Shown: positions 6,886 through 10,083 of the stretch, piece after piece
Layout of the letters: each line of letters begins with the position of its first letter
How positions within the stretch are numbered: the stretch's first letter is position 1
DNA from: CAYPXJ01 sp964414595
Lineage (GTDB): Bacteria > Pseudomonadota > Alphaproteobacteria > Rickettsiales > CAIJLX01
DNA: 10,083 nt
NCBI GenBank assembly: GCA_964414595.1
Contig: CAYPXJ010000051.1
Location: 1-10,083, forward strand
Direction: 5' to 3'
Notes under the pieces: generated by a model
The model's database searches: none
What the model was told of the DNA's origin: nothing
What the model saw: only the letters and a program-made list of their open reading frames with translations
Translations under genes and position numbers: made by a program

Positions 6886-8184
6886 ATGGTTTTTCACCCT
6901 ATGCGTATTGCACTCATTCTCACACTCGCTGTTTTCCTCATGCTGCCGCTTGCGGTGCAGGCGCGCGATATCACCGTTCCGGTGAAGCGCGCGGAAGTCA
7001 TCAAGCTTTCCGAGCCGGTAGCGGCGGTTGAAAACACAAATAAAGATGTAGCGCGCGTTATCAAACACAAAGGCAACCGCGTTTCTATCGTGGGTAAAAA
7101 TCTCGGCGCATCGCACGTTACGCTGAAAGGCGCGGGCGGCAAAGTACTTGGCGATTATCAAGTGACCGTAGTTTCTGATCTCGTGGAACTCCGCCAGACT
7201 ATCAAAACGTTCTTCCCCAACGAACAGATCGGCCTGGAGCGCGTGGGCAATAGCCTCGCGGTGACGGGTGAAGTTGCGGATGCAGAAAGCGCAAATCGCA
7301 TTCTCGTTCTCGTAGAAGAATACGCGAAACGCAAAATCGGCGAATCCGCGAAGGTGATGAACCTGATGCAAGTGCGTTCCGGTCAGCAGGTGATGCTCCG
7401 CGTACGCGTGGGTGAAGTGCAGCGCGGTGCGCTTGATGAACTGGGCCTCAGCGTGCAGGGTGTGAAAAACACCATCAAAGATATTTTCTACGATACCAGC
7501 ATGTTCGGCAATTCGACGACGCTCGATATGCTGGAGCAAAAAGGCCTGATGAAAATTCTCGCCGAGCCGAATCTGGTCGCGATTTCTGGTGAAAAAGCGG
7601 AATTCCTCGCCGGTGGCGAATTTCCGGTGCCGATGCAAAAAGGCCTGGAAGGTATTTCGGTTGAGTACAAAAAATTCGGCGTGGGTGTAGAATTTACGCC
7701 ATACGTTCTCTCGCAAAACCGTATTCGCCTTGTCGTAGAGCCGGAAGTTTCCGAACTTTCCCGCAATGGTGCGGTGGAATATAACAACATCAAAATTCCG
7801 GCACTTACTTCGCGCCGCGCGAAAACCACCGTGGAACTCGCGCCGGGCGAAAGCTTCATGATCGCCGGTCTGCTCAAAGACGAAATGCGCAATGTGGTGG
7901 AAGAAATGCCCGGTGTCGGCGAAGTGCCCGTGCTTAGCGCACTTTTCCGCAGCAGCGCGTTCCGCCGCAATGAAACTGAATTAGTCATCGCTGTCACGCC
8001 GTATCTGGTTGATCCGGTCGAGCATGGCAAAGTGAAACTGCCGACCGACGATTTCCGTCCGGCGAGCCTGTTTGAAACCTATTTCCTCGGCGCGATTGGT
8101 TCCACGCAAAATCGCGGCGATGTCCAGCTTCAAGTGCCCGCAACCGCGCCACTTGAAGGCCAACATGGTTTCATGACGGAGTAG
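6886..8184 (+). CDS. cpaC: Tad/Flp pilus-type outer-membrane secretin (CpaC/RcpA family)
   Basis: A 432-residue secretin, which forms the ring channel through the outer membrane in Tad pilus and type II-like systems. A signal peptide covers about residues 1-26 (Arg at 7, hydrophobic core, cleavage after VQA before RD). Next come a pilus-formation N-domain (about 27-95, ITVPVKRAEVIKLSEPV), a BON-like domain (about 97-170), and the secretin domain (about 170-378) with AEPNLVAISGEKAEFLAGGE, the VPVLSALFRSSAF signature and a final ETELVIAVTPYLVDP strand. It is slightly shorter than most CpaC/RcpA proteins but lacks no core part. The start is uncertain: GTG 6877 (weak AGG upstream), ATG 6886 and ATG 6901 all keep a signal peptide. 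I chose 6886 because it lies three bases after the predicted transcript start. The CpaD-like gene follows after two bases. Confidence 0.9.
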   Translation: MVFHPMRIALILTLAVFLMLPLAVQARDITVPVKRAEVIKLSEPVAAVENTNKDVARVIKHKGNRVSIVGKNLGASHVTLKGAGGKVLGDYQVTVVSDLVELRQTIKTFFPNEQIGLERVGNSLAVTGEVADAESANRILVLVEEYAKRKIGESAKVMNLMQVRSGQQVMLRVRVGEVQRGALDELGLSVQGVKNTIKDIFYDTSMFGNSTTLDMLEQKGLMKILAEPNLVAISGEKAEFLAGGEFPVPMQKGLEGISVEYKKFGVGVEFTPYVLSQNRIRLVVEPEVSELSRNGAVEYNNIKIPALTSRRAKTTVELAPGESFMIAGLLKDEMRNVVEEMPGVGEVPVLSALFRSSAFRRNETELVIAVTPYLVDPVEHGKVKLPTDDFRPASLFETYFLGAIGSTQNRGDVQLQVPATAPLEGQHGFMTE

Positions 8185-8186
8185 CA

Positions 8187-8726
8187 ATGCAGCCCGGTTT
8201 CAAAAAAACTCTCGCATTTTCCGCCCTGTTATTGCTTGCAGCATGCAGCGGCAACGAACGTTATGCGCAAGGCTACGGCCAGCCGGAATCTTTGCTCGAT
8301 CATTCGGCCGAGCGTGTTTCTTTCGGCATTGCAACGCCTTCGTTTGAAAGCGATCTCACCAATTGGGTTAATAACGACCAGCCTTCGCGCGCGGAACTGC
8401 AATGCAGTGGTTTCAGCCAAGCATGCGATCGCGCGGAAGACGTGCTGAAGCAATTCGGTGTGCCTTATACGATGACCGCGAATCCATCTACGGGTGATGC
8501 AGTCGTGCTGTATTACGAGCGCTTTGTGGCGCGCGATTGCGATAGCCGTTTTGTAGATCGTTATGTAAACCCAAATAATCATCACCATGTCACTTATGGC
8601 TGCTCGGTTGCGGCGAATATGTTGCAGCAAGTGAGTGATCAGCGCGCATTTGTTGCGCCGGCAGTGATGGATCCGCAGGATGCGGAGCAGGCTGTGAAGG
8701 CGCTGCGTAAAGCGAATCGCCGCTAG
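8187..8726 (+). CDS. cpaD: CpaD-like pilus assembly lipoprotein
   Basis: A 179-residue protein. The N-terminus is a lipoprotein signal: basic MQPGFKK, hydrophobic FSALLLLAA, and a lipobox ending at C20, so the mature protein should be lipid-anchored at the outer membrane. The C-terminal half shows the CpaD family pattern, C118 in ARDCDSRF and C139 in TYGCSVAANM, with an Asn/His-rich stretch between them (NPNNHHH). C73 and C80 form a second, possibly disulfide-bonded pair. CpaD proteins help the Tad secretin assemble or reach the outer membrane; the adjacent secretin gene, two bases upstream, fits that. GGAG at 8178-8181, within the secretin's end, lies five bases before the ATG. It is slightly short for the family. 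A strong terminator follows about 20 bases after the stop. Confidence 0.82.
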   Translation: MQPGFKKTLAFSALLLLAACSGNERYAQGYGQPESLLDHSAERVSFGIATPSFESDLTNWVNNDQPSRAELQCSGFSQACDRAEDVLKQFGVPYTMTANPSTGDAVVLYYERFVARDCDSRFVDRYVNPNNHHHVTYGCSVAANMLQQVSDQRAFVAPAVMDPQDAEQAVKALRKANRR

Positions 8727-8743
8727 AAATTTTTATAACGGAA

Positions 8744-8776
8744 TAAAAAAAGGGCCGCAAATATGCGGCCCTTTTT
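8744..8776. terminator. Bidirectional intrinsic terminator
   Basis: A perfect 9-bp stem, AGGGCCGCA at 8751-8759 and TGCGGCCCT at 8764-8772, closes a 4-base AATA loop. It is flanked by an A-run on the left (8744-8750) and a T-run on the right (8773-8776), which extend the stem and give a U-tract to transcripts from either side. It lies between the convergent cpaD and sodB genes and should end both. Confidence 0.9.
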
Positions 8777-8801
8777 GTTTATGCAATGTGCGTGTATCGA
8801 A

Positions 8802-9521
8802 TTACGCTGCTTTCTTCAGATTCGCCGCAGCAAAATCCCAATTTGCGAGTTTATCCAGGAATGTCGTCACATAATCCGGACGGCGATTTTGGAAATCCAG
8901 ATAATAAGCATGTTCCCACACATCGAGCGTGAGCAGCGCGGTCTGTTCATGAATCATGGGCAGATCGGCATTGCCGGTTTTGGTGACTTTGAGTTTGCCT
9001 TTTTCGAGCACAAGCCACGCCCAACCGCTGCCGAATTGGCCGGTAGCGGCTGTTTTAAATTCCTCTTTGAATTTATCGAAGCTACCGAAATCGGCGTTGA
9101 TTTTGGTTGCGAGATCGCCTTTCGGTTCGCCACCGCCGTTTGGTTTCATCGAGTTCCAGAAAAATGTGTGGTTCCACACCTGCGCGGCGTTGTTGAAAAC
9201 GCCCGGTTTGGAGCCATCATATGTGGATTTTTTGATCACTTCTTCCAGGCTCATCGTGGCAAACTCGGTGCCTTCCACCAGTTTGTTGAGATTCGTCACG
9301 TAAGCTTGATGGTGTTTGCCGTGGTGAAAGCTGAGCGTATTTGCCGTGATATGCGGCTCCAGCGCGTTTTGCGGGTAAGGCAGATCGGGTAATGTAAAAG
9401 GCATGGTTCCTCCAGGTTGTTTGGTTGCCGCCTGCGCGGACGCGGCGAATTTGGGTGCAAGCGTGGCCGCCGCACCGGCGGTGAGGCAAAGCTTGGCAAA
9501 TTCGCGTTTGGTCAGGCGCAT
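8802..9521 (-). CDS. sodB: Iron-type superoxide dismutase with Tat-like export leader
   Basis: A 239-residue Fe/Mn superoxide dismutase, converting superoxide to hydrogen peroxide and oxygen. Metal ligands are H66 (SFHHGKH), H118 (QVWNHTFFW), D200 and H204 (LDVWEHAYYLD). Q114 in NNAAQVWNH and the FGSGWAWLV motif point to the iron type. The catalytic part starts at M40 (MPFTLPDLPYPQNALEPHI), exactly where ordinary cytosolic SodB begins. In front is a leader of about 32 residues: TKREFAK, a weakly hydrophobic LCLTAGAAATLAP stretch and an ASAQA cleavage-like end, resembling a Tat signal with Lys-Arg in place of Arg-Arg. A promoter sits just before the long start, which has no Shine-Dalgarno, while M40 has GGAGG upstream. 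Both an exported and a cytosolic form are therefore plausible. It converges with cpaD across a shared terminator. Confidence 0.93.
   Translation of the reverse strand: MRLTKREFAKLCLTAGAAATLAPKFAASAQAATKQPGGTMPFTLPDLPYPQNALEPHITANTLSFHHGKHHQAYVTNLNKLVEGTEFATMSLEEVIKKSTYDGSKPGVFNNAAQVWNHTFFWNSMKPNGGGEPKGDLATKINADFGSFDKFKEEFKTAATGQFGSGWAWLVLEKGKLKVTKTGNADLPMIHEQTALLTLDVWEHAYYLDFQNRRPDYVTTFLDKLANWDFAAANLKKAA
9409..9413 (-). promoter_or_regulatory. Internal Shine-Dalgarno GGAGG inside sodB
   Basis: On the minus strand GGAGG, followed by AACC, stands four bases before the ATG at 9402-9404 (M40 of the long form). That ATG is where a normal cytosolic SodB starts. It could be chance, since the bases encode Pro-Gly-Gly, but no comparable site precedes the longer start. 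Confidence 0.5.
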
Positions 9522-9530
9522 ACGCGCGGC

Positions 9531-9558
9531 ATTCTAGCCCGCGTGATCTAAAATTCAA
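9531..9558 (-). promoter_or_regulatory. Sigma70-like promoter for sodB
   Basis: On the minus strand TTGAAT (9558-9553, 4 of 6 to the -35 consensus) and TAGAAT (9536-9531, 5 of 6 to the -10 consensus) are separated by 16 bases. Transcription would start near 9524, about three bases before the long-form ATG at 9521. The 59 bases between the two minus-strand genes hold this promoter and no hairpin terminator. Confidence 0.5.
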
Positions 9559-9580
9559 GTAAGCATTATCGTGGTTTTTT

Positions 9581-10083
9581 CTAAAGTGCGCGTAGATCTT
9601 TTTCGGAAAGGCCCAAGACAGCGGCAAGTGCCGTTGCTTTCGCGAGCGTTTCTTCCCATTCGGCGGTAGGAGCAGAGTCCGCGGTGATGCCGCCGCCAAC
9701 CTGGAATTCGCAGCGTTTGCCGCGTATCAACAGCGTGCGTATCACCACGGAAAGCATCGCGCTGTTTTTTTGTAGCATGCCGATGGCGCCGCTATAGACA
9801 CCACGTTCCAGTTTTTCCATGGGGGTAAGAATTTCCATGGCTTTGATTTTTGGCGTGCCGGTCATGGAGCCAGGCGGGAAACAGGCTTTTAGTAGATCGA
9901 CCGCATTTTTATTTTTCGGTAAACGGCCGCCAACAGTGGAAACCAGATGGTGCACGGTGGCGTAGCATTCCAATGCGTAAAGCGCGGGAACGCGAATGCT
10001 TCCCGGTTTGCATACGCGCGAAAAGTCATTACGCATGAGATCGACAATCATCAGATTTTCGGCGCGTTCCTTTGGCGAGGCGG
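9581..10083 (-). CDS. pabB: Chorismate-binding enzyme, probably aminodeoxychorismate synthase component I, 5' partial
   Basis: The frame is open to the right edge, so the first part of the gene is outside the window; about 166 C-terminal residues are visible, beginning SPKERAENLMIVDLMRND. The chorismate-binding domain motifs follow in order: VHHLVSTV, FPPGSMTGTPKIKAMEIL, RGVYSGAIGML, IRT, and GGGITADSAPTAEWEETLAKA. PabB makes 4-amino-4-deoxychorismate from chorismate, with a glutaminase partner, for folate synthesis. The close relatives TrpE and MenF/isochorismate synthase share this fold. The GSMTGTPK and GAIGML forms favour PabB, but the residues that separate PabB from TrpE lie upstream of the window. 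The protein ends soon after the domain, so there is no fused PabC lyase at its C-terminus. sodB follows in the same direction after 59 bases. Confidence 0.8.
   Translation of the reverse strand, partial: ASPKERAENLMIVDLMRNDFSRVCKPGSIRVPALYALECYATVHHLVSTVGGRLPKNKNAVDLLKACFPPGSMTGTPKIKAMEILTPMEKLERGVYSGAIGMLQKNSAMLSVVIRTLLIRGKRCEFQVGGGITADSAPTAEWEETLAKATALAAVLGLSEKDLRAL

Noticed and set aside
6865..7716. Long open frame on the minus strand opposite the secretin gene
   Set aside because: It is His/Phe/Arg-rich with no recognisable domain, and the opposite strand has a clear secretin with full motifs; a mirror of its codon use.
8763..9392. Long open frame on the plus strand opposite superoxide dismutase
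   Set aside because: It begins inside the terminator hairpin and runs antisense to a fully motif-supported SodB; no domain or ribosome site.

Overview
The window looks like the chromosome of an alphaproteobacterium with moderate GC content (impression by eye, not computed). Two things point there. The left two thirds carries the four-gene distal tail module typical of alphaproteobacterial gene transfer agents (GTAs) and related prophages: DUF2460, DUF2163, NlpC/P60 and the giant 'megatron' protein, in that order. It is followed by an alphaproteobacterial-style Tad pilus secretin/lipoprotein pair (CpaC/CpaD). I cannot name the genus.

Layout. Positions 1-6804, plus strand, are a tightly packed tail/baseplate operon: the 3' part of a DUF2460 distal tail protein (1-588), a DUF2163 hub protein with four cluster-type cysteines (585-1439), an NlpC/P60 peptidase (1436-1885), the 1222-residue megatron tail protein with a TIM-barrel-like domain (1889-5557), a DUF2793 protein with an added C-terminal beta-rich module (5568-6212), a 73-residue coiled-coil/one-TM protein (6215-6436), and a 117-residue virion-accessory-like protein (6451-6804). 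The first three genes overlap by ATGA stop-starts. The later ones have short gaps, two with good AAGGAG ribosome sites. Head, portal and terminase genes would lie to the left and are outside the window.

Positions 6849-8726, plus strand, form a separate two-gene unit: a sigma70-like promoter, a CpaC/RcpA-type secretin with a signal peptide, and a CpaD-type lipoprotein. It ends at a strong hairpin terminator (8744-8776) that also serves the convergent genes on the other side. No other Tad pilus genes are present in the window.

Positions 8802-10083, minus strand, hold housekeeping genes: an iron-type superoxide dismutase carrying an added Tat-like export leader in front of an otherwise complete cytosolic SodB, and upstream of it the 3' part of a chorismate-utilising enzyme, most likely PabB of folate synthesis.

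The most interesting observations are regulatory. The secretin and superoxide dismutase genes have promoters with the same geometry (16-base spacer, 9 bases from the -10 box to the ATG) and no Shine-Dalgarno sequence, which suggests leaderless mRNAs. The superoxide dismutase gene also has a strong internal Shine-Dalgarno before the methionine where the ordinary cytosolic enzyme would begin, which suggests exported and cytosolic forms from one gene. No CRISPR, tRNA, rRNA, insertion sequence or attachment site was seen.
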